This document shows positions 35,099 to 45,521 of a stretch of 64,000 bases of DNA, one piece after another. Made by a program: the position numbers and the translations under genes. The stretch's first letter is position 1. Each line of letters opens with the position of its first letter. The stretch comes from Planctomycetota bacterium (GTDB taxonomy: Bacteria > Planctomycetota > Planctomycetia > Planctomycetales > Planctomycetaceae): positions 381,501 to 445,500 of the forward strand of contig QQVO01000015.1 in the NCBI GenBank assembly GCA_003388505.1, in the 5' to 3' direction. The notes under the pieces are model-generated. The model was not told the origin of the DNA and did not search any database. It was given only the letters and a program-made list of their open reading frames with translations.

Positions 35099-36541
35099 AT
35101 GCTCCTGCGTATCACTTTACTGGCCGTCGTGTGCTTGTCGACGACTCAGGCGCCGGCCGAGCCGCCCAACATCGTGTTCCTCTTCGCCGACGACCAGCGG
35201 CCCGACACCATCGCCGCCTGGGGGAACGCGCACATCCAGACGCCGCATCTCGATCGGCTGGCCGGGCGGGGCTTCAGCTTCCGGCGAAACTACTGCATGG
35301 GCTCCATCCACGGCGCCGTCTGCCAGCCGAGCCGCGCGATGCTCATGAGCGGACGCACGCTCTACCGGGTTCCGATGGACCTCCAAGGCGTGACGCTGCT
35401 CCCGGAACTCTTCGCAAAAGCCGGCTACTCCACGTTTGGCACGGGCAAATGGCACAACGGCGCACCCTCCTATCTCCGCGCCTTCCAGCGCGGCAAGGCC
35501 GCCATGATGGGGGGCATGAGCGACCATACCAAAGTCCCGGTTGCCGACATGTCGCCCAGCGGCAACGAACTGATCAACGAACGGACCGGAGAGAAATTCT
35601 CCAGCGAACTCTTCGCCGACGCGCTGATCGAGTTCCTGCAGACACGGGACGATTCGAAACCGTTCTTCGCCTACGCCGCGTTCACATCACCGCATGATCC
35701 CCGGCAGCCGCCCGAACCGTACCGGCAGCATTACTACGACCACCGTCCGCCGCTGCCGGAGAACTTCATGCCGCAGCATCCGTTTCACAACGGCTGGATG
35801 ACCGGCCGCGACGAGACGCTCGCCGCCTGGCCCCGCACGCCCGAGGTCATCAGCGACCAGTTGGCCGAATACTACGGGATGATCTCCCATCTCGACGAAC
35901 AGATCGGCCGCATCCTTGATGAACTGGAGCAACAGGGGCTCACCGAGAACACGCTCATCGTCTACACTGCCGACCACGGCCTCGCCGTCGGGAGTCACGG
36001 CCTGTTGGGCAAGCAGAATCTCTACGAGCACAGCATGGGTTGCCCGCTGATCATCGCCGGCCCCGGCGTCCCGCATGGCGCGACAGAGGCGCTGACTTAC
36101 CTGTACGACCTGTTCCCCACGCTCTGCGACGTCGCCGGTCTCTCCGTCCCGGACGACGTCGATGGCCGTTCGCTTCGGCCGATCTTCAGCGGAGAGACCG
36201 AGACCGTCCGCGACTCGCTCTTTACGACGTATGAAGACAAAATGCGGGCCGTCCGCGACGACCGCTACAAGCTGATTCGGTATCCCCTCATCAACCACAC
36301 GCAACTCTTCGACCTGCAGCAGGATCCGAGTGAGTTGCACAACCTTGCCGAGGATCCCGAGCACGCCGGGCGCGTCGACGCCATGCTGGCTCTGCTCACT
36401 GACTGGCAGCAGCGGACCGACGACAAGCAGCCGCTCACGGTCGACGATCCGCAACCGATGGAAATCGACCTCACCGGGCGGAAACGAACCCCCAACCGGT
36501 GGCAACCGGCGTGGATCGTGGAGAAGTACTTCTCGGAGTGA
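35099..36541 (+). CDS. Sulfatase, Cys-type
   Basis: A 480-residue exported sulfatase. The signal peptide (M-L-L-R-I-T-L-L-A-V-V) ends at Q-A-P-A. The formylglycine motif C-Q-P-S-R is present near residue 61, preceded by F-L-F-A-D-D-Q-R-P-D, whose Asp pair binds calcium, and the later T-A-D-H-G-L-A. Activity needs a formylglycine-generating enzyme or an anaerobic SME, neither of which is in the window. The likely substrate is a sulfated polysaccharide, as for many planctomycete sulfatases; the preference is unknown. An upstream in-frame start would add 53 residues without a signal. Confidence 0.9.
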   Translation: MLLRITLLAVVCLSTTQAPAEPPNIVFLFADDQRPDTIAAWGNAHIQTPHLDRLAGRGFSFRRNYCMGSIHGAVCQPSRAMLMSGRTLYRVPMDLQGVTLLPELFAKAGYSTFGTGKWHNGAPSYLRAFQRGKAAMMGGMSDHTKVPVADMSPSGNELINERTGEKFSSELFADALIEFLQTRDDSKPFFAYAAFTSPHDPRQPPEPYRQHYYDHRPPLPENFMPQHPFHNGWMTGRDETLAAWPRTPEVISDQLAEYYGMISHLDEQIGRILDELEQQGLTENTLIVYTADHGLAVGSHGLLGKQNLYEHSMGCPLIIAGPGVPHGATEALTYLYDLFPTLCDVAGLSVPDDVDGRSLRPIFSGETETVRDSLFTTYEDKMRAVRDDRYKLIRYPLINHTQLFDLQQDPSELHNLAEDPEHAGRVDAMLALLTDWQQRTDDKQPLTVDDPQPMEIDLTGRKRTPNRWQPAWIVEKYFSE

Positions 36542-36610
36542 AAGAACCGACCACGCGGATCGACTCGTCCCGCGTGAACTGATCCCACAGCGTCACAGGC
36601 ATTACGTTCG

Positions 36611-37667
<1,057 letters not shown>

Positions 37668-37684
<17 letters not shown>

Positions 37685-38147
37685 GTCCTCGTCCGCCCCC
37701 GACGCCAACCGGTTCCCGGCTTCCGGCCGGTTGCTCGGACTCGACTTCGGCACCCGGCGCATCGGCGTGGCGGTCTCGACGTCGAACCGGTCGATTGCAA
37801 GTCCCCTCGAGAACTACACGAGGATCAACGAGCAATTGGACGCGGTCTGGCTCAGGCAAGTCGCCGGGGAGAATCAGGCCGTGGGTCTGGTCGTCGGTCT
37901 GCCGGTGCACATGAGCGGCGACGAGGGTGGGATGGCCCGCGCAGCGCGTGAATTCGGAGAATGGGCCGGCGCGATGACCGGTTTGCCGGTGGCCTACTGG
38001 GATGAGCGGTTCACAACGGCCGCCGCGGAACTGGCGCTTCTTTCGACGGGGCTCCCGGAGCGGAAGCAGAAAGGCCGCATCGACATGCTGGCTGCGCAGA
38101 TCATGCTGCAAGGGTATCTGGATGCTGACTATCGAACGGCGGAATAG
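37668..38147 (+). CDS. ruvX: RuvX/YqgF-like putative Holliday junction resolvase
   Basis: A 159-residue RNase H-fold protein with L-G-L-D-F-G-T-R-R-I-G-V-A-V near residue 22, the conserved G-L-P-V-H-M-S-G segment, and D-E-R-F-T-T-A near residue 109. In E. coli the homologue acts in pre-16S rRNA processing; a Holliday-junction role was predicted for the family. The start codon is inside manC (17-bp overlap). A 20-residue N-terminal tail precedes the domain. Confidence 0.9.
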
Positions 38148-38289
38148 CCGATCGCAACATCCAATAGCCTTGAGAGTTGGTGGACGCTGACTCGCAACAA
38201 GACGGTCATGTGGGCGAAACTCCCGCGATTCTGATATTCTGTCTGCATTGAAGTCCCCTCACGTGGCTCTCCTACCGACCGTGTTGCAC

Positions 38290-39267
38290 ATGTTGACCCA
38301 AATCGATTTCCAGAGCTTTCGTGGCTTTCGCCGGCTGACGCTGGAGGGGTTCCCGCGAGTCAACTTGGTTGTTGGAAAGAACAATTCTGGCAAGACGTCT
38401 TTCCTCGAAGGTCTTGCTGTTCTGGCGAACCCCGGAGGTGCTCCTGAGCAGTTCAAACAACTGCGACAGATGGAGCAGTCCCTGGTGATGCACTTCCAGA
38501 GCATTCAATACGCCACGTGGGTTGTTCATGATGAGTCACTCGGGCGGGTTGCGAGTGTTTCGGGGCACTGGAAGGATGCGATGCGGCACGTCAGACTCGT
38601 TCCCAAGAAGAACGCCGATGACGTAATTCTCCCTGAGCTGCCGGCGCCAGAGCGCCTTCAATCCTCGAATGCCAGAAAGCAGCAAACTGCCGAATTGGTG
38701 ATTCCTTCATGTGTTGTGGCGGCGCAACAAAGATCACCCGACGACTTGTTGGGATCGTTTGGGGCGGCGATGCGTCGGCGCAACGGCGAAGAGCTTCTTG
38801 AATCTCGCCTTCGAGCGGTAGATCCCCGGATCAGAAAAGTGCGGATCGCGCCATCAGGCCCGCATCGACAGATCGAAATTGTTGTCGACATTGGTTTGTC
38901 GCGTCTAGTGCCTCTCTCCCAGGTCGGACAAGGAATCTATCGTCTTGTTGAAGTGTTCTCCGAGATTATTGGAACGGAAGCCAAGATCGCGTTCGTCGAT
39001 GAAATCGAAAGTGGAATTCACCACACGTGTTTAAGCGACGTCTGGCGAGGCATTGCTGAAGCCGCTTCGGAGTTCGAGGTTCAAATCTTCGCGACGACAC
39101 ACAGTCATGAGTGCATTGAAGCTGCACACGCGGTGTTCGCCGAACGCGATACCTACGATTTCGGAATCATTCAACTCTTTCGTGAGGCCGATGATATTCA
39201 GGGGCGCGTGCTCCAACAGGAGAAAATCGCGGCTGCAATCGCCGGGGATATTGATCTGCGGGCCTGA
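38290..39267 (+). CDS. OLD-like AAA (ABC-type) ATPase
   Basis: A 325-residue ATPase of the AAA_15/AAA_21 type, related to the ATPase part of OLD and RecF/SMC-like proteins. Walker A is G-K-N-N-S-G-K-T (residues 29-36), Walker B with the catalytic Glu is A-F-V-D-E-I-E, and the H-loop is T-T-H-S-H-E. It lacks its own TOPRIM domain; the next gene, joined by a TGATG overlap, seems to supply it. Start: ATG 38290 (M-L-T-Q-I-D-F-Q-S-F-R-G-F) rather than the TTG at 38248. The pair reads noticeably lower in G+C than its neighbours by eye. Likely role: anti-phage sensor of a two-gene defence system, by analogy to Gabija and PARIS; inference only. Confidence 0.85.
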   Translation: MLTQIDFQSFRGFRRLTLEGFPRVNLVVGKNNSGKTSFLEGLAVLANPGGAPEQFKQLRQMEQSLVMHFQSIQYATWVVHDESLGRVASVSGHWKDAMRHVRLVPKKNADDVILPELPAPERLQSSNARKQQTAELVIPSCVVAAQQRSPDDLLGSFGAAMRRRNGEELLESRLRAVDPRIRKVRIAPSGPHRQIEIVVDIGLSRLVPLSQVGQGIYRLVEVFSEIIGTEAKIAFVDEIESGIHHTCLSDVWRGIAEAASEFEVQIFATTHSHECIEAAHAVFAERDTYDFGIIQLFREADDIQGRVLQQEKIAAAIAGDIDLRA

Positions 39268-39887
39268 TGAGCACTAAACGCAAGATTGAAGACTACGACA
39301 AGGTTCTGGCTGTCGAAGGTTACAGCGACCTTCTGTTCTATGCCGAAGCGCTCGAGTTCCTGGAGAAAGATGAAGACGTCTACATTAAAGACTTCAACGG
39401 CGCTTCAGACCTTCTGGTAAAACTGGAGGTCTTTCTTGATCCGGGCCTCCTGGCTTCAAAGTCATCCATCGGAGTTATCCTCGATGCGGATACCAATCCG
39501 CACGGAAGGATTGCCTCCCTTACGAATTTGATGGCCAGAATTGCGCAGAGACAAATGGAACACGGGGTCTGGTCGGATGGTCAACCCAAGCTCGGATTTC
39601 TGGTTGTCCCAGACAGCGAAAGTGAAGGAGAGATTGAGACGTTGGTCTGGAATGCGTGGAAGAACGATCCGTCCAACCAGACTTCTGAAAAGTGCATTGA
39701 GGACTATCTCGCGTGCATGGCTAACGCAGGCCATCAAGCAACGAGCCCTGACAAAGGGCGTATCAGCACGCTGCTGGCAGTCATCAACGACGAGGATCCG
39801 CGCCTGGGGCCAGGCGCACGGGCGAACGCCTTTCCATTCGACCGAGACGAGTTCAAACCGCTACTTGCCTTCTTGGACCAACTGTGA
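39267..39887 (+). CDS. TOPRIM-like (DUF3226-type) nuclease partner
   Basis: A 206-residue protein whose N-terminus shows the TOPRIM pattern: A-V-E-G-Y-S-D with the conserved Glu near residue 17, then G-V-I-L-D-A-D-T-N-P near residue 74, the D-x-D motif. The layout fits DUF3226, a family of TOPRIM-fold proteins found next to AAA ATPases. Expected role: metal-dependent nicking or cleavage activated by the partner ATPase. It starts one base inside the ATPase stop codon, so translation is coupled. The C-terminal half has no recognisable domain. Confidence 0.75.
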   Translation: MSTKRKIEDYDKVLAVEGYSDLLFYAEALEFLEKDEDVYIKDFNGASDLLVKLEVFLDPGLLASKSSIGVILDADTNPHGRIASLTNLMARIAQRQMEHGVWSDGQPKLGFLVVPDSESEGEIETLVWNAWKNDPSNQTSEKCIEDYLACMANAGHQATSPDKGRISTLLAVINDEDPRLGPGARANAFPFDRDEFKPLLAFLDQL

Positions 39888-39940
39888 ACAGGGAAGCTGG
39901 TCGCGGAGGCGTTTCGCACTTCGATTTCCGACTTACGCCA

Positions 39941-42793
39941 CTATTGCCCCGCAAGTCGTCCGTCTCGACGCACGTGCAGCACCACCGGGTGCGAAGCCTG
40001 CCCCCCCTCGACGCCGGTGTTGAGGTGGAACGTGCGCGTCGTCTCCGGAACCCACGGTGCGGCCGTGATGAAAAACTCGCGGCGATCGAGGTCGGAGAGG
40101 ATGAGCAAGCCGTTAAGGCCGACGTTGTCCACGAAAGACCCGAACGGCAGGTTGCGACCGGCGCCCTCCTTACCAAAGCCGACTTCTCCCTCATAGCCGT
40201 TTTTTTCAACGCGTACCTGCAGCATGATCGTCTCGCCGGGACGGATGACGTATTCCGGCCAGCCTTCCGGCGAAACACCAACCGGCTGAGCGCCGCGCTC
40301 ATCCGGCTCGATATGCACCAGAACCTTGGGCTTCTCACCGAGCTTGATCTCGCCGAGATTGTTGACGTCGTGCGTGACTTCGGCCCCGCGAATCTCGGCG
40401 GAGGCGGTCACCTGCGTGGCCTTTGCGTTCTCGGCGGTCGGCAGCGGCGCGTCGGTGGCGGCCGTAATGACGCCCATCGCTTCGAGCTGACCTTCCTGGA
40501 TCACCAGCGGCGAGGTGGCCGCGAATCCCGGAGGCAGGCCGGCGATATCGACGCGAATCGGACCGTCGAACCGGTCGATCCGTCTCGCTTCCACGCGGAA
40601 CTCCTTCGCGCCCCCTGCGCCGACCGTCGGATCGGCGCCATGCAACGTCACGGCGAAGTCAGGTTGGCGTGGTCGAATGGCAAGCGTGTATTTGAACTCC
40701 GGTCCCTCGTAACCGCGCACATCCCGGATGCGGACGATGTAGTCGCCGTCAGCGGGGGCGGTGAAATACAACCTGGAATCGGCGCCCAGTTCGCGGCGCG
40801 CGTCGTCGTCGTTCTCGTAATGGAGCGTGAAGACCGGCAGACCGTTGGGAATCAGTTCGGTCCCGGGCGGGTGGTGTTCGACGATGTAGCACGGCTCGTT
40901 CAGCGGATGGGCGAGAGGAGTCGTGTCGAACCAGCCCCAGCGGGTTCCCTTGCCCGGGTAGACCATGAAACCCGAGTCGGGTCCGCGGGGATAGAGCCAG
41001 AGCTTCACCACTTCGCCGTTCGAGTAAAGATACTGGTTGAGGTCCATCTCCTCCCAGTTGAAGACCCTGAAGTCGTCGACGGTGTTGGCGTCCTTGCCTC
41101 GAAAGGTGAAATAGGAATCGCGGACGGCCTGGAGCAGCGCGCGTTCGATCCGGCTGCCGTCGGCGGCGAGAATCTCCACAAACGAATCAAGCTGCGAGCC
41201 GGACCGGGCCGCGTTGACCTCGATCACCCACTCCTGCCCCGCTTTCGCAGAGAAACGGAACAGGTCGGAATCGGGCGGCGCGTCTTCCGCCGATTGATCA
41301 TTTTTCACGCTCTCGATGACGCCCGTGACGTTGACCGGCGCTGAGACCGCGTTTGCCTGCTCGATCTGATCGTTAGGCTCCGACTCGGCCGCCGTCGTGG
41401 TTTCACCGACGTCGTTCATCGGGACGACAGCCACGGTCTGTGGACCTTCGGTTGATTCGGAGTTCGTATCGGACGCGATTGCCAGCGATTGCAGCGAACC
41501 GTCCATTCGTCCCAGAAGAAATGACCGCCCGTTGCCGCCGACGGAGAGCGCCATCGTGACGGCCGGTTGCTCCTCGTAGAGCCGCAGTTCGGAGTAGTGA
41601 TCTGTTTCCCACAGCTTGACGGTTCGATCTTCGGCGACGGACACGAGCCGCGTTCCGTCCGGAGTGAAATCCAAGGCGACGATCGGCCCTTCGTGTGCAA
41701 ACCGTGCGTAGACGAGCGGATTAATACGCGGCTGCTCGCGGGAGACGAACCGCCAGACGCGAATGCGGTTGTCCGCCCCCCCGGCGACGATGAAGTTACC
41801 GTCCGGGCTGAAGGCGACAGCGTACTGTTCCCTGAGCGGCTGCCCGAGCGTGTCGAGCCGTTCGCCGTCGCTGACGCGCCACACCTTGCAGGTGTCGTCC
41901 GCGCTGGCGCTCATCAGGGCCGTCCCGTCGGGACTGAACGCGACGTCGTAGACCGCCCCGTTGTGGCCCTCAAGCGTGCGGAGCGGTTCGCCGGTCCTGG
42001 TGTTCCAGAGGATGATCTGCTTGTCGTAACTGCATGTGGCCAGCACATCGCCCGCCGGGGAGAGTTCCGCGTCATAGAGGATGTCGCGGTGACCGGTGAA
42101 CTCGCGGACCGGTGAACCGTCTTCAGTCTTGAAGATCGACGCGCGACCCACCTGACCGGCGACTCCGGAGGCCGCAACGATCTGTGAGGAATCGGTACTG
42201 AAGTGGACGGCTGTGACCTTTCCGGGGAAACCGGTGATCGTCTGTAGCGGTTCGCCGAGGCCCTGGCCCGGTTCCTGCGGTGCGGAGAACACGTCCACGG
42301 ACGCATATCGCGCCACGGCGATCAACCGGCCGTCGGCCGACCAGTCGACGGCCGAAACGGGACGCGTGTCGGTCCGGGACTCGATCACCGGGACATGCAG
42401 GATTGTGCGATCGATCTCGGCTCCTTCGGGGCCTATCGCTCCGGCCTCGATCCAGGCCGTAAGAATCGCGATTTCCTCTTCACTTGGGCGCGGCTCGCCT
42501 TCGGGTGGCATGGCCGGCTCGGCGCCCTCGGCGAGGACGCGAATGATCCGCGATCCGGCGGGATCGCCGGGCAGCAGGGCCGGTCCGTCTTCGGTTCCCT
42601 GCTGAAGGGAGGCGAACGACTCGAGCGAAAAATCGCCGTCGCGGTCGTCGTCGTTGTGGCAACCGGCGCAATACTTCGTCAGCAGCGGCGCGACGTCGGC
42701 GGTGAAGTCCGGAATTGCATCCTCCGCGGCATGAAGAGACGACGCCAGCATGAGAAATGCGGCAAGTGGCAACCGGTGACGACTAGCAATCAT
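39941..42793 (-). CDS. Cytochrome c / WD40 propeller protein, exported
   Basis: A 950-residue exported protein typical of planctomycetes. A signal peptide (about 1-22) is followed by a c-type haem domain with C-A-G-C-H near residue 43 and a distal P-A-M-P-P-E-G with the Met ligand. A WD40 propeller of about six to seven blades follows (about 140-440; L-A-T-C-S-Y-D-K-Q-I-I-L-W, L-M-S-A-S-A-D-D-T-C-K-V-W), then beta-sandwich regions of the pre-peptidase type (about 470-700). It is 79 bp downstream of the DUF1549/DUF1553 gene on the same strand, the usual pairing. Electron transfer or polymer degradation in the periplasm is suspected for such pairs but not established. Confidence 0.88.
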   Translation of the reverse strand: MIASRHRLPLAAFLMLASSLHAAEDAIPDFTADVAPLLTKYCAGCHNDDDRDGDFSLESFASLQQGTEDGPALLPGDPAGSRIIRVLAEGAEPAMPPEGEPRPSEEEIAILTAWIEAGAIGPEGAEIDRTILHVPVIESRTDTRPVSAVDWSADGRLIAVARYASVDVFSAPQEPGQGLGEPLQTITGFPGKVTAVHFSTDSSQIVAASGVAGQVGRASIFKTEDGSPVREFTGHRDILYDAELSPAGDVLATCSYDKQIILWNTRTGEPLRTLEGHNGAVYDVAFSPDGTALMSASADDTCKVWRVSDGERLDTLGQPLREQYAVAFSPDGNFIVAGGADNRIRVWRFVSREQPRINPLVYARFAHEGPIVALDFTPDGTRLVSVAEDRTVKLWETDHYSELRLYEEQPAVTMALSVGGNGRSFLLGRMDGSLQSLAIASDTNSESTEGPQTVAVVPMNDVGETTTAAESEPNDQIEQANAVSAPVNVTGVIESVKNDQSAEDAPPDSDLFRFSAKAGQEWVIEVNAARSGSQLDSFVEILAADGSRIERALLQAVRDSYFTFRGKDANTVDDFRVFNWEEMDLNQYLYSNGEVVKLWLYPRGPDSGFMVYPGKGTRWGWFDTTPLAHPLNEPCYIVEHHPPGTELIPNGLPVFTLHYENDDDARRELGADSRLYFTAPADGDYIVRIRDVRGYEGPEFKYTLAIRPRQPDFAVTLHGADPTVGAGGAKEFRVEARRIDRFDGPIRVDIAGLPPGFAATSPLVIQEGQLEAMGVITAATDAPLPTAENAKATQVTASAEIRGAEVTHDVNNLGEIKLGEKPKVLVHIEPDERGAQPVGVSPEGWPEYVIRPGETIMLQVRVEKNGYEGEVGFGKEGAGRNLPFGSFVDNVGLNGLLILSDLDRREFFITAAPWVPETTRTFHLNTGVEGGQASHPVVLHVRRDGRLAGQ

Positions 42794-42872
42794 TACATCT
42801 GTTCCGAAAACACATTTGACGATTCTTGAGTCTAACGAGGGTGACGCTAAGGTTGAGCCGTCATCGCTTGCG

Positions 42873-45467
42873 CTAATGATTAAACAGAAACTCCCGGCTG
42901 CTGAGAACCGACCAGAAGAGATCTTCGACGACGATTCGCTCTTCCGAAGTCCCCACGTCCGGCAACATCGGAATCAGTTCAGACCGCTCCCGTTCCGTAG
43001 GGAAGCGGGCAAGACTGGCGAGATAAATCTCATCCAGCAGCGCGTCGTCGGACATCCCGGCCGCTCGGAGCGCGACCAGCTTCTCGACGCGGCCGCCGGC
43101 TGCCTTGAGTTTCTCGTTGATTGTCTCGCCGTTGGAAATGTGCAGCACCTGCACCATGCTCGGCTCGTTGCTTCGCTCGCACTCGCAGACGATGCGCCGC
43201 TGGTTGCGCCCGAACGCCTGCAGGAAGTAGTTGTCCACGGCGGAGTCGTAGAGCTGAATGGCGCGGGTGCCGAGGGGATAGGCGTCGGTGTCCTCGAAAT
43301 CGCCGCCGGGAAACGCGATCCGTTTGAATTCGGTCGGTACGCCGGTGACCTGGACGACGGCGTCGTGAGCGACTTCGGCCATCATCCGGCGGGGGTAGTA
43401 ACGGGAGTAGAATCGCTTTTCGTCCCGGTTGCCCTCCAGCGGCATGCTGGAGCGCTGGTAGGCGTTTGACTGCAGAATGGCCCGCATCAACGTCTTGAGA
43501 TCGAACTTGTTGTCGATGAGGTGCTGCGCGGCCGCGCTCAATAACGCTTCATTGCTCGCCGGGTTTGAGACGCGGAGATCGTCGACCTGCTCAATCAGTC
43601 CCACGCCGAAGAAGTTCGCCCAGATGCGGTTCGTGATCGAGCGGGCGAAGTACGGGTTGTCCGGGGACGTCAACCATTTCGCAAGCGTGACCCGGCGGTC
43701 GGCAGGGTCGTCGAAGGCCAGCGGTTCGGCGTCGAGCGGGCGCGGCGGTTGCGGCTTCCCGGTGCGAGGCTGCACGAGTTCCCCTGAAGTGGACACATAC
43801 AGGGTTCGCACTCCGTCGCCGCTGCGCGACTCACCGCCCCACCCCTTCGCCCGCACCCGCGCGAACAGGCTGGCCATGCCGTAGTACTGGTCGTTGGTCC
43901 ACTTTTCGAGCGGATGGTTGTGGCACTTGGCGCATCCGATCGAGAGCCCCAGGAACGCCTGCGAGACGTTCTCCGTCATGTCTTCGGGACTCTGATGCAC
44001 GGCGTAGAAGTTTGTTGCGCCGTTCTCCGTGCTTTTTCCGGTCGCCGTCACGATTTCGCGAACAAACTGATCCCACGGCGTGTTCGCCTCGACGTGCCCG
44101 CGAATCCACATGTAGTACGCTTTGATCGCCTGGGGGCGGAGAAGATTGCCATTGAGCATCAACACGTCGGACCAGCGGTAGGTCCAGTAGTCGACGAACT
44201 CCGGCCGCGCCAGGAGTTCCTCAATCAACTTGTCCCGCTTGTCTTCGGCGGGGTTGGCCAGGAAGGCGCGGACCTCCTCGGCGGTCGGCGGCAGGCCGAT
44301 TGTGTCGATGTAGGCGCGGCGGACGAACTCTCCGTCGCTGCAAGCAGGCGAGGCGGGGAGATTCAGCCGGGCAAGCTGATCGTTGATCTGCTCATCGATG
44401 AAGTTCCGGGGCGCGATGTATTCCGGGACGTTCTCATTCGGATAGGGAACTGAAATGTCGGCAAGAACCAGCTTCGAGGCGTACCACGCGACGAGCGCCC
44501 CTTTCCCGTGGCCGGTGATGCTGACCACGCCGTCCTCATCCACCTGGCAGACGGCCTCGTTAGCGGACGACCATTTGACCCAGCGGGTGACGTCTTCTTT
44601 CCGGCCATCCGAATAAACCGCAGAGACGAGCAGTTGCTGCGTATCGCCGACTTGCTGGACGGAACTGCCGGGAAAGATCTCGAGCTGCTGCACGCGCGGG
44701 TCTTCGTCTGCGGGGGGTGCAGCCCCGGCGGCCACCCATTCCGAGAGGATGCGGTACTCCCGCGAATCGGTTTCAAAGCGGAGGCCGCCTTTGTGCGGTA
44801 TCGCTCCGGACGGCTTCGCGAGAAACAGGCTGCGGCCCGGGTCGGCGAATTCGATCCGGCGTCCCCGGTCCTGCAGCACGATGTTGAAGTAGTCAGTCGG
44901 CGGGTCGTATCCGCGCAGCGACAGCCGGAACCCTCCCTTGCCGGCGAGCGCCCCATGACAGGCCCCACTGTTGCAGCCCGCCTTCGCGAGCACGGGCAGC
45001 ACGTGGTTGCGAAAACTCCACCCGAATGGTTGATTCCCACCGGTCACGGTGATTGCTGCAGTCGCCGTCTGTTCGCCGGACTTCGCGGTGATGACCGCCT
45101 GGCCATCGGAGACCGGACGGACGAGACCGTCGCCGGAGACTGTCGCAACATCCGGATGGTCCGAACTCCATTCGACCTCGCCGGAGAACTGAGACGAAAA
45201 CGCGTCCCCGTTCGTCTCCTGCACGATCAACTGCTGTGTGCTCTCAGGAGTCGACAGCGTCGCCTCTCCGGGCAGAACAGCGAACTCGGCCGATCGGACG
45301 ACGCCCGGAGCGAGACAGAGAAACAAGAAAAGACAACAGGAAAATCTAACGAGGCAGGGCCTCGGACCATGCGAGCTGCCGCTCGAAAGCGAGAACCTGC
45401 TCCCGTTGGTCGCTGAAACCTGACTCAAGTGCAACAACTTTCGGGAAGAAAGTAACCTAAGTTTCAT
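42873..45467 (-). CDS. DUF1549/DUF1553 protein with Ig-like (BIG2) domain
   Basis: An 864-residue exported protein. The secretory signal seems to be F-S-C-C-L-F-L-F-L-C-L-A-P-G-V-V-R-S-A, unusually far from the N-terminus (about residue 40). A BIG2-like domain follows (about 65-140), then a haem-like segment C-N-S-G-A-C-H (CxxxxCH), a second BIG2-like segment (about 260-340), DUF1549 (about 350-560, with C-A-K-C-H-N-H-P), and DUF1553 to the end. The start is uncertain because a 50-bp dispersed repeat (45411-45460) covers the first codons; ATG 45467 is used. It probably forms a unit with the WD40/cytochrome gene downstream. Function unknown, redox chemistry suspected. Confidence 0.82.
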   Translation of the reverse strand: MKLRLLSSRKLLHLSQVSATNGSRFSLSSGSSHGPRPCLVRFSCCLFLFLCLAPGVVRSAEFAVLPGEATLSTPESTQQLIVQETNGDAFSSQFSGEVEWSSDHPDVATVSGDGLVRPVSDGQAVITAKSGEQTATAAITVTGGNQPFGWSFRNHVLPVLAKAGCNSGACHGALAGKGGFRLSLRGYDPPTDYFNIVLQDRGRRIEFADPGRSLFLAKPSGAIPHKGGLRFETDSREYRILSEWVAAGAAPPADEDPRVQQLEIFPGSSVQQVGDTQQLLVSAVYSDGRKEDVTRWVKWSSANEAVCQVDEDGVVSITGHGKGALVAWYASKLVLADISVPYPNENVPEYIAPRNFIDEQINDQLARLNLPASPACSDGEFVRRAYIDTIGLPPTAEEVRAFLANPAEDKRDKLIEELLARPEFVDYWTYRWSDVLMLNGNLLRPQAIKAYYMWIRGHVEANTPWDQFVREIVTATGKSTENGATNFYAVHQSPEDMTENVSQAFLGLSIGCAKCHNHPLEKWTNDQYYGMASLFARVRAKGWGGESRSGDGVRTLYVSTSGELVQPRTGKPQPPRPLDAEPLAFDDPADRRVTLAKWLTSPDNPYFARSITNRIWANFFGVGLIEQVDDLRVSNPASNEALLSAAAQHLIDNKFDLKTLMRAILQSNAYQRSSMPLEGNRDEKRFYSRYYPRRMMAEVAHDAVVQVTGVPTEFKRIAFPGGDFEDTDAYPLGTRAIQLYDSAVDNYFLQAFGRNQRRIVCECERSNEPSMVQVLHISNGETINEKLKAAGGRVEKLVALRAAGMSDDALLDEIYLASLARFPTERERSELIPMLPDVGTSEERIVVEDLFWSVLSSREFLFNH
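45411..45460 (+). repeat. 50-bp dispersed repeat, copy 1
   Basis: It differs from 54650-54699 at three positions by eye. The shared text includes tgactcaagtgcaacaactt and aagaaagtaacctaa. It lies over the 5' end of the DUF1549/DUF1553 gene. Confidence 0.9.
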
Positions 45468-45521
45468 GACTCTGAGGTGCTGATCGTCAAGAGAATGCGC
45501 GGTTCGCAAGTCAAGTCTTCC

